Positions 15,920-24,493 of a stretch of DNA of 37,662 bases are shown here, in pieces; positions within the stretch are counted from its first letter, which is position 1, and every line of letters starts with the position of its first letter. The DNA is from Spirochaetota bacterium. GTDB taxonomy: Bacteria; Spirochaetota; Spirochaetia; Treponematales; UBA12059. Where the stretch lies: positions 1 to 37,662 of the forward strand of contig JAHIWG010000075.1 in NCBI GenBank assembly GCA_018816345.1. Direction: 5' to 3'. The notes under the pieces were generated by a model that ran no database searches, was not told the origin of the DNA, and worked only from the letters and a program-made list of their open reading frames with translations. The position numbers were made by a program, and so were the translations under genes.

Positions 15920-17329
15920 ATGAGCGACTTGGCAGCCCCGAAGAGATTCAAGGTACCGCATACCTATGTCATTCTCATCGGCGTCATCGTATTGATGGCG
16001 GCATTGACGTACATACTGCCCGCGGGCGTATACGACAAGATAAAGAGCCCGAGCACGGGCAAGATGGTGGTCGATCCCGCCTCGTACCACGTCGTCGAAT
16101 CGACGCCGATCAAGCCTTTCGACCTCTTACTCGTCATGGAGAAGGGCCTCAAGGCCGCCTCGAGCATCGTCTTCTTCATCTTCATAGTAGGCGGCGCGTT
16201 CCAGATCGTAACCGCGACGGGAGCCGTCGAGGCGGGCGTAGGAAGGGTCGCGAGCAAGCTCCAAGGCAAGGAGAAGCTCCTGATACCCGTCCTCCTCGTG
16301 CTCTTCTCCATACTGGGCGGCACGATAGGCATGGCCGAGGAGGCTATCGTCTTCGTTCCCATCGGCATCGCGCTGGCGCGCGCGCTCGGGTTCGACGCCA
16401 TTACCGGCACGGCGATGATAACGCTAGGCGCGGCCTGCGGCTTCAGTTCCGGCTTCATGAATCCCTTTACCGTAGGCGTCGCGCAGGGCATAGCGGAGCT
16501 GCCTATATTCTCGGGCATCGCGTTCCGCCTCGTGATCCTGGCGGCCATGCTGGCCGTCACCACCTGGTACCTCCTCCGCTACGGCGAGATGGTGCGCAGG
16601 GACCCGCTCAAGAGCCACGTCGCCGAGCTCGAGAACGAGGAGAAGGACAAGAGGGTCGACCTCTCTGCCCTGCCCGAGTTCAGGCTCCGCCACATGTTCG
16701 TGCTCCTCAGCGTAGTCGGGGGCCTGACCGCCATCGTGATTGGCGTCTTCAAATTCGGCTGGTACTTCTCGGAGATAGGCGCGGTCTTCCTAGGCGTCGG
16801 CATACTAGGCGGCGCGTTCGGCGGCCTCGGCCCGAGCAGGCAGGCCCAGGAATTCGTCAAGGGAGCCAAGGGCCTGGTCTTCGGAGCGCTGGTCGTGGGC
16901 GTCGCCCGCGGCATACTCGTGGTCATGCAGGACGGCCAGATAATCGATACCATCGTCTACGGCCTGGCGTCCGCTATCAAGACCCTTCCCAAGTCGATAT
17001 CGGTGATCGGCATGTACATCGTACAGGTGGTCATCAACTTCTTCATCCCGTCCGGCTCGGGGCAGGCGGCGGCGACGATGCCCATCATGACCCCCCTGGC
17101 CGACGTCGTCGGCATCAACAGGCAGGTCGCCGTACTAGCCTTCCAGTTCGGCGACGGCTTTACCAATTCCATCATCCCGACCTCCGCGGCCCTCATGGGC
17201 GTGCTCTCGGTAGCCAATATCCCCTACGAGAAGTGGGTGAAGTTCATCTGGCCGCTCATGCTGATATGGATCGGCATCGGGGCCGCGTTCCTCATCATCG
17301 CCAACATCATCAACTACGGGCCCTTCTAG
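15920..17329 (+). CDS. YfcC/DcuC-family carrier (C4-dicarboxylate or amino-acid type)
   Basis: This 469-residue inner-membrane carrier has about 11-12 hydrophobic segments. Features that match the YfcC group of the DcuC family are the N-terminal PHTYVILIGVIVLMAALTYI, then LPAGVY, GGTIGMAEEAIVFVPIGIAL and the C-terminal FFIPSGSGQAAATMPIM. Family members are linked to uptake of dicarboxylates, amino acids or peptide-like compounds; no substrate is certain. GGAGG lies before the ATG. The gene follows iclR after 87 bases and precedes two amide-hydrolysing enzymes, so its substrate is probably an N-acylated amino acid or a related amide. Confidence 0.9.
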   Translation: MSDLAAPKRFKVPHTYVILIGVIVLMAALTYILPAGVYDKIKSPSTGKMVVDPASYHVVESTPIKPFDLLLVMEKGLKAASSIVFFIFIVGGAFQIVTATGAVEAGVGRVASKLQGKEKLLIPVLLVLFSILGGTIGMAEEAIVFVPIGIALARALGFDAITGTAMITLGAACGFSSGFMNPFTVGVAQGIAELPIFSGIAFRLVILAAMLAVTTWYLLRYGEMVRRDPLKSHVAELENEEKDKRVDLSALPEFRLRHMFVLLSVVGGLTAIVIGVFKFGWYFSEIGAVFLGVGILGGAFGGLGPSRQAQEFVKGAKGLVFGALVVGVARGILVVMQDGQIIDTIVYGLASAIKTLPKSISVIGMYIVQVVINFFIPSGSGQAAATMPIMTPLADVVGINRQVAVLAFQFGDGFTNSIIPTSAALMGVLSVANIPYEKWVKFIWPLMLIWIGIGAAFLIIANIINYGPF

Positions 17330-17410
17330 GCCCCCTCGCGCCGCCCGGGCGATAGCGACGCGCCCGGGCATCCTTCCCGCGAGGCGAACGCATTACCCGG
17401 GAGAATTACG

Positions 17411-18808
17411 ATGCTTGACCTGAAGATTCGCAACGGCTCGGTGCCGGATTTCGAGGCCGGAGCGATGCTCGCGGCCGACATAGGCGTCAAGGACGGGATG
17501 ATAGTCTCCGTCGGCCGCGTCGAGGAGGCCGCGAAGGCGGAGATCGACGCCGAGGGGCTCGTCGTATCGCCCGGCTTCATAGATATACATATGCACGAGG
17601 AGACGCTCGTTCCCGGCGCGCCGGAGCCTTACGACATCGCCCGCTACATGCTGGCGATGGGCGTGACGACGGCGGCGGCGGGCAACTGCGGCAATACGAG
17701 GCAGGCGGTACGCGACTTCCTCGACTTCATCGACGCGAACGGCTCTCCGATCAACTACCTGACGTTCGCCGGCCATAACTCGATCAGGGCCAGGGCGGGC
17801 GTAGCGTCGCCCTACGAGGCGGCTACCCCCGCCCAGATAGAGGCGATGGCCGGCCTCGTCGCGGAGGATATCGAAGCCGGGGCGATAGGCCTCTCCTTCG
17901 GGCTCGAGTATAGCCCCGCCGTGAGCTTCGCGGAGATGATCGGCGCCGCCGGCGGCGCGGCCGGACGGGAGATACTGCTATCGGCCCACTACAGGAGCGA
18001 CGGGCCGGACGGGCTCTCTTCGGTCCGGGAGCTCATCGCCCTCTCCGAGGAGACGGGCCAGGCGATGCAGGTCTCGCACCTCGTGAGCTGTACCGGCTTC
18101 GGCGACATGCGCGAGTCGCTCGAGTCCCTGGCGGCTGCCAAGGCCCGAGGGGTAGACGTGCTCGCGGACAGCTACCCCTACGACGCCTTCTGCACGAGGA
18201 TAGGATCCGCCGTATTCGACGACGGCTGCTTCGAGCGATGGGGCAAGGGCTTCGGCGCGATACGCTTCCTGCAGGAGCCCCTCAGGGGAACGACCTGCGA
18301 CGAGGCTTCGTTCCGCCTCGCCCGGGAGGAGTATCCCGATTCCCTCGTCGCGGCCTTCGTGATGAACGACGACGAGGCCGTGATGGCCATAGCCCACCCT
18401 CTGGTCATCGTAGCGAGCGACGGCATCTATAATCGCGGATTCGGCCATCCGCGCGGCGCGGGAGCCTTTCCCCGCGTGCTCGGCAGGTACTCGCGGGAGC
18501 GCGGCGCCCTGTCCCTCGTTGAGGCGCTGAGGAAGATGACGCTCTTACCCGCGTCCAGGCTCCGCCTCGGGCGCAAGGGCCGCATAGCGGTCGGGTGCGA
18601 CGCGGACCTGGTCGTCTTCGACCCCGGGCGCATCGTCGATACGGCGGACTACGATTCCCCGACGCTACCGCCGCTCGGTATCGAGGCGGTACTCATAGGA
18701 GGGAGGCTCGCCCTCTCGCCGAGGGGCGGGCCGCTGCCCCGTCTCGGGCGCTCTATCCGGCGAGAGGCGATAGCCGGCTGGTCCGGCGGAAGGAAGGCAA
18801 ACGCATGA
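17411..18808 (+). CDS. D-aminoacylase-like amidohydrolase (N-acyl-D-amino-acid deacylase family)
   Basis: This 465-residue cytoplasmic enzyme of the amidohydrolase superfamily probably removes the acyl group from an N-acyl-amino acid. Candidate metal and catalytic residues are His60 and His62 (GFIDIHMH), Cys93 (GNCG), His193 (SAHYRSDG), His223 (QVSHLVS) and Asp337 (VASDG). Their order and spacing closely follow those I recall for Alcaligenes D-aminoacylase (His67, His69, Cys96, His220, His250, Asp366). The C-terminal part has GHPRGAGAFPRVLGRYSRER, typical of this family. It overlaps the next gene by four bases (ATGA). A dihydropyrimidinase-like activity is less likely. The exact substrate is unknown. 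Confidence 0.87.
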   Translation: MLDLKIRNGSVPDFEAGAMLAADIGVKDGMIVSVGRVEEAAKAEIDAEGLVVSPGFIDIHMHEETLVPGAPEPYDIARYMLAMGVTTAAAGNCGNTRQAVRDFLDFIDANGSPINYLTFAGHNSIRARAGVASPYEAATPAQIEAMAGLVAEDIEAGAIGLSFGLEYSPAVSFAEMIGAAGGAAGREILLSAHYRSDGPDGLSSVRELIALSEETGQAMQVSHLVSCTGFGDMRESLESLAAAKARGVDVLADSYPYDAFCTRIGSAVFDDGCFERWGKGFGAIRFLQEPLRGTTCDEASFRLAREEYPDSLVAAFVMNDDEAVMAIAHPLVIVASDGIYNRGFGHPRGAGAFPRVLGRYSRERGALSLVEALRKMTLLPASRLRLGRKGRIAVGCDADLVVFDPGRIVDTADYDSPTLPPLGIEAVLIGGRLALSPRGGPLPRLGRSIRREAIAGWSGGRKANA

Positions 18809-20040
18809 ACATCGAAGGATACCTGGAGGCGGTCGACCGTATCATGCCATCGCTCGCCTCGTTGAACGAGGCGGTCTTCGCGACGCCGGAACTAGGCTTC
18901 GAGGAGGTCGAGTCGTCGCGCGCGCACGTCGACGCGCTACGAGCCGCGGGGTTCGAGGTAGAATACCCGTATATGGGCATGCCGACGGCCTTCAGGGCGG
19001 AATACCGCGGCTCAGCTCCCGGACCTTCGGTGACCGGACCTTCGGTGACCGGACCTTCGGTGGCCGGACCTTCGGTGGCATTCCTGGCGGAATACGACGC
19101 CCTCCCAGGCATAGGGCACGGGTGCGCCCACAACCTCCTGGGAACGGCGAGCACGGGCGCGGGCATCGCGCTCAGCAGCCGGATCGACGCGATAGGCGGG
19201 TCGGTCGTCGTATTCGGAACCCCGGCCGAGGAGACGAGCGGCGCCAAGGTCGCCATGGCGGAAGGCGGGGCCTTCGACGGGCTGGACGCGGCCGTCGTCG
19301 CCCATCCCGCCGAGGAACACTACCGGAGCGGCAGCTCGCTCGCGCTATCCGCCATGCAGTTCGAGTTCATCGGGAAGGCGTCGCACGCCGGCTCGAGCCC
19401 GGAACTCGGCGTCAACGCGCTCAACGGCGTCATCGGGCTGTTCAACGCGGTGAACGCGATGCGCGGCCATATACGCTCTGACTCGAGGATACACGGCATC
19501 ATAAGCGAGGGCGGCGTGGCGGCAAATATAGTGCCGGAGCGCGCGGTCGCCCGCTTCTACGTACGCTCCCCCGCCAAGGCCTATATCGCGACCCTGGAGA
19601 CGATGATGCGGGCCTGCGCGACCTCGGCCGCCGAGGCCGTCGGGGCCGAGGTCAGGATAACCAACTACGAGGCCTCGTACGACGATCTCCTGACCAACGG
19701 CGCGCTCTCGGGCGCCTACGAGGGGAACCTCCTCTCGGCCGGGGTCCCGCGGGTCATGGCGCCGAGGAGCAGCTTCGGCTCCCTCGACGTCGGGAACGTC
19801 AGCTACCGCTGCCCCGCGATACATCCGTACTTCAAGATAAGCGAGACGCCTATAGTCGCGCATACCAGGGAGTTCGCGGCGGCCTCCGTGACGCCGTACG
19901 CGCTATCGAGCCTGCGCCTCGTCGTGGCGGCGATGGCCAAGACGGGCGCCGACGTCATCGAGGATAGCGGACTCCGCGCCTCGATACGGAACGAGTTCGA
20001 GGAAGCGACGAAGGGCCTCGTGAAGGCGGCCCATGCATAA
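18805..20040 (+). CDS. M20-family amidohydrolase/peptidase (AbgB/amino-acid amidohydrolase type)
   Basis: This 411-residue metallo-hydrolase resembles AbgB and IAA-amino-acid hydrolases. Visible motifs are VAFLAEYDALPGIGHGCAHN (the usual GHACGHN reads GHGCAHN, keeping Cys and His), PAEETSGAK with the catalytic Glu pair, AHPAEEH, SHAGSSPELGVNALNG in the dimerisation domain and HTREFAAAS at the C-terminal metal site. A four-copy GPSV(T/A) repeat at residues 73-92 is inserted just before the active-site strand. The ATG at 18805 overlaps the stop of the deacylase gene. I reject a longer in-phase frame that lies within that gene. It probably hydrolyses the amide or peptide bond of the imported compound. 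Confidence 0.9.
   Translation: MNIEGYLEAVDRIMPSLASLNEAVFATPELGFEEVESSRAHVDALRAAGFEVEYPYMGMPTAFRAEYRGSAPGPSVTGPSVTGPSVAGPSVAFLAEYDALPGIGHGCAHNLLGTASTGAGIALSSRIDAIGGSVVVFGTPAEETSGAKVAMAEGGAFDGLDAAVVAHPAEEHYRSGSSLALSAMQFEFIGKASHAGSSPELGVNALNGVIGLFNAVNAMRGHIRSDSRIHGIISEGGVAANIVPERAVARFYVRSPAKAYIATLETMMRACATSAAEAVGAEVRITNYEASYDDLLTNGALSGAYEGNLLSAGVPRVMAPRSSFGSLDVGNVSYRCPAIHPYFKISETPIVAHTREFAAASVTPYALSSLRLVVAAMAKTGADVIEDSGLRASIRNEFEEATKGLVKAAHA
19021..19080 (+). repeat. 15-bp in-frame tandem repeat (4 units) within the M20 amidohydrolase gene
   Basis: The unit GGACCTTCGGTGACC occurs at 19021 and 19036, with single-base to three-base variants at 19051 and 19066. Each unit encodes Gly-Pro-Ser-Val plus Thr or Ala. 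The last unit runs into the conserved strand VAFLAEYDALPG, so the array looks like slippage that duplicated the start of that strand. Confidence 0.95.
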
Positions 20041-21532
20041 GGCTCGATTGCCGGGCGACGGCCTGGGCTCGCTCATCATGGGGGCGGACGAGGCGGCCGC
20101 GATGATAGAGGACGGCATGACCGTCGGCACGAGCGGCTTCACGCCGTCGGGTTATCCCAAGGCCGTGCCGAAGGCCCTGGCGGCCCGAGGCCTCGACGCC
20201 TCGGGCGGGCCTCGCATAACGCTCGTCGCTGGGGCCTCCGTCGGGGACGAGCTCGACGGGGAGCTAGCGCGCGCGGGCATGATAAAGCGCCGCTTCCCGT
20301 ACCAGACCAACGGGGCGTGCAGGGACGGCATAAACTCGGGGGAGATAGCCTTCGACGATATGCACATCAGCCACCTGCCCCAATACATTGACTACGGCTT
20401 CCTCGGCCCCGTCGACGTCGCGATCATCGAGGCGGCAGATATAGACGGCTCGGGCAGGCTCGTACCGACCACGTCCGTCGGTATCAGCCCGACCATAGCC
20501 GCTCACGCAGGGCGCGTCATCGTGGAGCTCAACGCAGCGGTACCCCGGTCCATCGGGGGGATCCACGATATTTACCGCCCCGAGAGACCGCCCTCGCGGC
20601 TTCCCATACCCCTCCTCTCGCCTTCGGACCGCATCGGCGCGCCCTACATCCAGGTGGACCCGTCCAAGATAGCGGCGATCGTGCTGACGGACCTCGCCGA
20701 CGACGTCAGGCCGCTGGCGGCGGTCAACGCCAACCAGGAGGCGATGGCCCGCAACCTGCTCGCGTTCCTGGAGCGGGAGATCGAGAAGGGGCGCATGCCC
20801 CCGGGGCTGCTCCCGCTCCAGTCCGGGGTCGGATCGGTAGCCAACGCCGTGCTCAAGGGCTTCCTGGAATCGAGGTTCAGGAACCTCCAGGTCTATACGG
20901 AGGTGATCCAGGACTCCCTGTTGGATCTCCTGGACGCAGGCGTCGCGAGCCACGTCTCGGGCTGCTCCATCACCCCGTCCAAGGAAGGGCTCGGCCGGTT
21001 CCTATCCGGCCTCGAGGCCTACAAGCGGAGCATAACCCTGCGGCCCCAGGAGATAAGCAACAACCCGGAGCTTATCCGAAGGCTGGGCGTCGTGGCGATG
21101 AATACCGCGATCGAGGTCGACCTGTACGGCAACGTCAACTCGACCACGGTGCTAGGACGGCGCATGATGAACGGGATAGGAGGCTCCGGGGATTTTACGA
21201 GGAACGCCTACCTATCGATATTCTTCACCGAGTCGACCGCCAAGGGCGGCGCTCTCTCGAGCGTCGTGCCGTACGCATCCCATATCGACCATACGTCGCA
21301 CGACGTGGACGTTATCGTGTCGGAATGCGGAGTCGCGGATCTACGCTGCCTCTCCCCCTCGGAACGGGCCCGGGCGATCATAGGCAACGTAGCGCATCCT
21401 GATTATAGGGAAGCCCTATCGTCCTACCTGGACGCGGCGCACGAGCTCGGTCCCTGCCACAACCCGCTCGACCTGGAGAACGCGTTCGGCTTCCACCTGC
21501 GTTACATGAGGACGGGAAGCATGCGGGCCTAG
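20033..21532 (+). CDS. Acetyl-CoA hydrolase/CoA-transferase family protein
   Basis: This 499-residue cytoplasmic enzyme of the Ach1/Cat1 family would move CoA between acids (for example succinate or acetate CoA transfer) or hydrolyse acetyl-CoA. Conserved stretches are GMTVGTSGFTPSGYPKAVPK near the N-terminus, the catalytic loop YTEVIQDSLLDLL with Glu290, and NGIGGSGDFTRNAYLSIFFT. The start overlaps the M20 gene end by eight bases, which suggests coupling. In this cluster it could activate the carboxylic acid released by the two hydrolases. Family members cannot be told apart as transferase or hydrolase by sequence alone. Confidence 0.9.
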   Translation: MHKARLPGDGLGSLIMGADEAAAMIEDGMTVGTSGFTPSGYPKAVPKALAARGLDASGGPRITLVAGASVGDELDGELARAGMIKRRFPYQTNGACRDGINSGEIAFDDMHISHLPQYIDYGFLGPVDVAIIEAADIDGSGRLVPTTSVGISPTIAAHAGRVIVELNAAVPRSIGGIHDIYRPERPPSRLPIPLLSPSDRIGAPYIQVDPSKIAAIVLTDLADDVRPLAAVNANQEAMARNLLAFLEREIEKGRMPPGLLPLQSGVGSVANAVLKGFLESRFRNLQVYTEVIQDSLLDLLDAGVASHVSGCSITPSKEGLGRFLSGLEAYKRSITLRPQEISNNPELIRRLGVVAMNTAIEVDLYGNVNSTTVLGRRMMNGIGGSGDFTRNAYLSIFFTESTAKGGALSSVVPYASHIDHTSHDVDVIVSECGVADLRCLSPSERARAIIGNVAHPDYREALSSYLDAAHELGPCHNPLDLENAFGFHLRYMRTGSMRA

Positions 21533-21572
21533 CGAACCGGTGCTATACTTGGCGATAGGAGGAGGCGACGCC

Positions 21573-21920
21573 ATGGCTCTCCAGATTTTCGGGACGAGGA
21601 AATGCGCTATAACGCGGAAGGCGGAACGGTTCTTCAAGGAACGCGACGTCGGCTACCAGTTCGTGGACCTCGGCGAGAAGGGCATGAGCCCCGGCGAGCT
21701 CGCCTCCGTCGTAAGGGCCGTCGGGACGGCGGCCCTCGTGGACGAGGGCTCGAAGCGCTATAAGGACAGGGGCCTCGCCTACATGGACTACGACCCTACG
21801 GACGAGCTGCTCGCCTATCCGCTGCTCGCGCGGACGCCGATAGTGCGCGACGGGCCGCGGGCGGCGGTGGGCGACGAGCCGGCGGCCTGGGCCGCTTTCG
21901 CCGCGGCGGCGAGGTCCTAG
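21573..21920 (+). CDS. ArsC/Spx-family thioredoxin-fold protein (YffB-like)
   Basis: This 115-residue protein has the ArsC-type layout: LQIFGTRKCAITRKAERFFKE with a single Cys11 at the CxxT position, and LLARTPIVRDGPRAAVG near the C-terminus (family pattern: a Pro-Ile followed by Arg and Gly). It lacks a second active-site Cys. It is likely a redox or Spx-like protein rather than a true arsenate reductase, as no ars genes are near. I start at the ATG at 21573 after GGAGGAGG. A TATACT at 21543-21548 could give a separate promoter. Its TAG stop overlaps the stop of the convergent kinase gene (shared CTAG at 21917-21920). Confidence 0.85.
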   Translation: MALQIFGTRKCAITRKAERFFKERDVGYQFVDLGEKGMSPGELASVVRAVGTAALVDEGSKRYKDRGLAYMDYDPTDELLAYPLLARTPIVRDGPRAAVGDEPAAWAAFAAAARS

Positions 21921-23635
21921 GCCCCGGGGAGCGCGGCGGTAAAGCGGCACCCGCCGCCCGGACCGTTCTCGATGGAGCACGCGCCGCCGTATCCCGAGAC
22001 AACGGCCTTGACTATGGCCAGGCCGAGGCCCGAGTGCGAGTCCCGGTCGCCCTCGGGCCTGTCCGAATAGAACCTGTCGAAGGCCTTGAGCCGCGACGAC
22101 TCGAGCAGGCCCGGCCCCTCGTCGTCGACCGTTATGGCATAGCCACCGGGAGCCTCGGCGAGGCGCACCGTGACGGCGGAACCGGGCGGCGAGAACGAGA
22201 CGGCGTTGTCCACCGGGTTGGCCACGATCTGGACCAGCCTATCGGGATTGACGCGGACGAGGGCCGGGCGGCCTACCGCGTCCTCGAACGAGACGCGCAC
22301 GTCGGGATACCCCGGATGGGGATAGCGCGACAGGGCGACGGGCACGAGCCTCGCGAGGTCGACGGTCTCGAGGGCCTCGCCGTCCATCCTATTATCTATG
22401 CCCCCGAGCTCCCGCAGGCCGGCCAGCAGCCGCTCCATACGGAGCTCCTCGTCGCGTATGCCGGCGAGCAGGGTCCGCTCGGCACCGGGGGCGCCGACCC
22501 CGGAGCCGTTCTCGCCGGCTCCCGCGTCCGCTCCCTCGCCCGCGGACGGAGGAGGCGCGAGCGCCAGCTCCGCCGCCCCCCTGATAGCCGCGAGCGGGTT
22601 CTTCAGCTCGTGCAGGAGGTCGGCGGTGAACCCGTCTATATACGCGGTCCGCTTCTCGAGGCGGCTCGACAGCTCCGAGAGCGAGCGCGACAGGTCCCCT
22701 ATCTCGTCCTTGCGCCTCGAGCCGGAGAATCGGCCCGTGAAACGGCCGGATCTGTCGAGGACCGTCTCGGCCTCGGTCCTCAGCCGGCGTATCGGCGCCG
22801 TAATGGTCATGGACAGGGCGAGCGACAGTACCATGGCGGCGAGCAGCGAGAACATGAATATGCGTATGATATCGAGCCTGAACTCGTAGAGCCGGACGAG
22901 AATGCTATAGGTGGACCTGGAGACGAGGACCGCCCCGACGACGTCGCCGGTTTCCTCCCCGGGTATAGGGATAGCCGAATACAGGTTGACCGATACCTGC
23001 CCCCCCGTCGAGAGCCTCGTCGTGGATCCGTAGCGCCCTCCGAGGGCGGCCAGCACCTCGGGCCCGAGCAGGACCGATTTACCCGAATAGTAATCGCCTG
23101 AGCCGTACGACTCGCTGGGCGGGAAGAACAGCTTGCGGAAGGCGTTCAGCGGATAGACGACCGCGCGGTATAGGAAGTGCTCGTTAGCGGCCTTGGCGGA
23201 GCCCGCGGCTTCGGACCCGCCTGCGCCGCCCGCGCCGCCCGAGCCGCCGCGATTGCCTTCGCCAGCGCCTTCGACAGCGCCTTCGCCGGCGGCGGACGAG
23301 GCTACGGACGAGCCGTAAGGCGAGCGCCCGGAGGTCGGCCCAGGGGAGTCCGAATGGCCGACGGCGGCAGAATCGGCCAGGAGGCGGCCTTCCCGATCGA
23401 CGACCCTGAGCCTCGAGTCCACCCTCCAGCCAAGCCGCCCCAGGACGCGCGCCGACTCGGAGGCCAGGTCGGCCCCGGACAGAGCCGAGGCGAGGATTCG
23501 GCCCTGCTGTATCATGGAGGATTCCTGCGTCTCCAAAAGCTGCTTCTCGTAGGTATCCAGGTAGAGGAGGCTCGCCAAGGGCAGGAAGAGCAGCATCAGG
23601 TTGAACGCCAACAGGCGATGAGACAGGCGCCTCAC
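21917..23635 (-). CDS. Sensor histidine kinase, CreC/ChvG-like
   Basis: This 572-residue membrane kinase has a first membrane segment at about residues 7-25, a periplasmic region up to about 255, a second segment at about 256-280, HAMP, an H-box DLLHELKNPLAAIRGAAE with His342, an N-box IVANPVDNAVSFSP and a C-terminal GLGLAIVKAVVSGYGG. Two low-complexity stretches rich in Gly, Ala, Ser and Glu stand out, one in the sensor region (about 97-148) and one between the H-box helix and the second DHp helix (about 361-385). The start is GTG at 23635, overlapping the stop of the response regulator gene (GTGA). The adjacent creD gene supports a CreC assignment. Confidence 0.87.
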   Translation of the reverse strand: MRRLSHRLLAFNLMLLFLPLASLLYLDTYEKQLLETQESSMIQQGRILASALSGADLASESARVLGRLGWRVDSRLRVVDREGRLLADSAAVGHSDSPGPTSGRSPYGSSVASSAAGEGAVEGAGEGNRGGSGGAGGAGGSEAAGSAKAANEHFLYRAVVYPLNAFRKLFFPPSESYGSGDYYSGKSVLLGPEVLAALGGRYGSTTRLSTGGQVSVNLYSAIPIPGEETGDVVGAVLVSRSTYSILVRLYEFRLDIIRIFMFSLLAAMVLSLALSMTITAPIRRLRTEAETVLDRSGRFTGRFSGSRRKDEIGDLSRSLSELSSRLEKRTAYIDGFTADLLHELKNPLAAIRGAAELALAPPPSAGEGADAGAGENGSGVGAPGAERTLLAGIRDEELRMERLLAGLRELGGIDNRMDGEALETVDLARLVPVALSRYPHPGYPDVRVSFEDAVGRPALVRVNPDRLVQIVANPVDNAVSFSPPGSAVTVRLAEAPGGYAITVDDEGPGLLESSRLKAFDRFYSDRPEGDRDSHSGLGLAIVKAVVSGYGGACSIENGPGGGCRFTAALPGA

Positions 23636-24330
23636 GGCTCGGCGCCCAGCCTATACCCGAGCCCGTAGACCGTATCGATGCCTCCGAAGGCGGCCCCGGC
23701 CGCGGATAGCTTGGCTCTGATCCGCTTGATGTGACTATCGGCGGCCCTGTCGTTAGGGTACGCGTCGTCGGGGAACGCCGCCCGCATCAATTGCTCGCGG
23801 GTCTTCACGGCTCCCGGATTCTCGGCGAGGCTTCGCAACATGCGGTACTCGGTGACTGTAAGCGGCACGCGCCTCCCGTCGAGGCTCGCCAGGAAGCGCT
23901 CGTCGTCGAGCGATAACGGCCCCGCCACTATCCCGGGAGCGCGCGGCGAGCCGTCGTCGGAGGCGGGAGAGCCGCGCCTCAGGGCGGCGCGGACGCGGGC
24001 GAGCAGCTCCCGCATGCCGAACGGCTTGCAGACGTAATCGTCGCCCCCCGACTCAAGGCCCAGCACCCGGTCTATCTCGTCGTCCCTGGACGAGAGGAAA
24101 ACTATAGGCACCCGCTCGCCCAGGGCGCGAACGCGCCTGCAAAGCTCTATGCCGTCCATGCGAGGCATCATCACGTCGAGGACGACGAGGTCGGGGAAGC
24201 CGCCGCGGAAGGACGCCCAGGCCTCGTCCCCGTTGGAGTATTCCTCTACCCGGTAGCCTTCCCGCTCGAGGGCTATCCGTACGGCCGCCCTGATATTCCT
24301 CTCGTCGTCTACCACAGCGATAGTGTTCAT
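23632..24330 (-). CDS. OmpR-type response regulator, CreB-like
   Basis: This 232-residue regulator has a receiver domain (Asp8-Asp9, phospho-acceptor Asp52 in LVVLDVMMP, Lys102 in YVCKPF) and a C-terminal OmpR/PhoB winged helix (LTVTEYRMLRSLAENPGAVK, then DSHIKRIRAKL and VYGLGYRLG). I start at the ATG at 24330 because the receiver fold begins there (MNTIAVVDDE); the open frame goes much further back, but that part is antisense to creD and has no ribosome site. It overlaps the kinase gene by four bases and is divergent from creD. I see no close match to the E. coli cre tag (TTCAC repeats) in the gap. Confidence 0.9.
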   Translation of the reverse strand: MNTIAVVDDERNIRAAVRIALEREGYRVEEYSNGDEAWASFRGGFPDLVVLDVMMPRMDGIELCRRVRALGERVPIVFLSSRDDEIDRVLGLESGGDDYVCKPFGMRELLARVRAALRRGSPASDDGSPRAPGIVAGPLSLDDERFLASLDGRRVPLTVTEYRMLRSLAENPGAVKTREQLMRAAFPDDAYPNDRAADSHIKRIRAKLSAAGAAFGGIDTVYGLGYRLGAEP

Positions 24331-24493
24331 CTGGGCAGAGGATACCACGGCGGCGCGCCGTCGGAAATACCCGCGTCGGCCCCGGGGCGCCCGGCGCGCG
24401 CAAAAGCCGCGATTCCGCCATGATCCCGCCGCGATACGGCCCGGCGCCGGGGATAGGCTCTCCGTATCCTCGATTCGAGAAGGAGAATAATCG

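Noticed and set aside
21573-21920. Arsenate reductase of an ars resistance operon
   Set aside because: No arsR, arsB or arsA neighbours and only one active-site Cys. The YffB/Spx-like group fits better.
24331-24493. cre tag operator for CreB
   Set aside because: No TTCAC direct repeat is present in the creB-creD gap.
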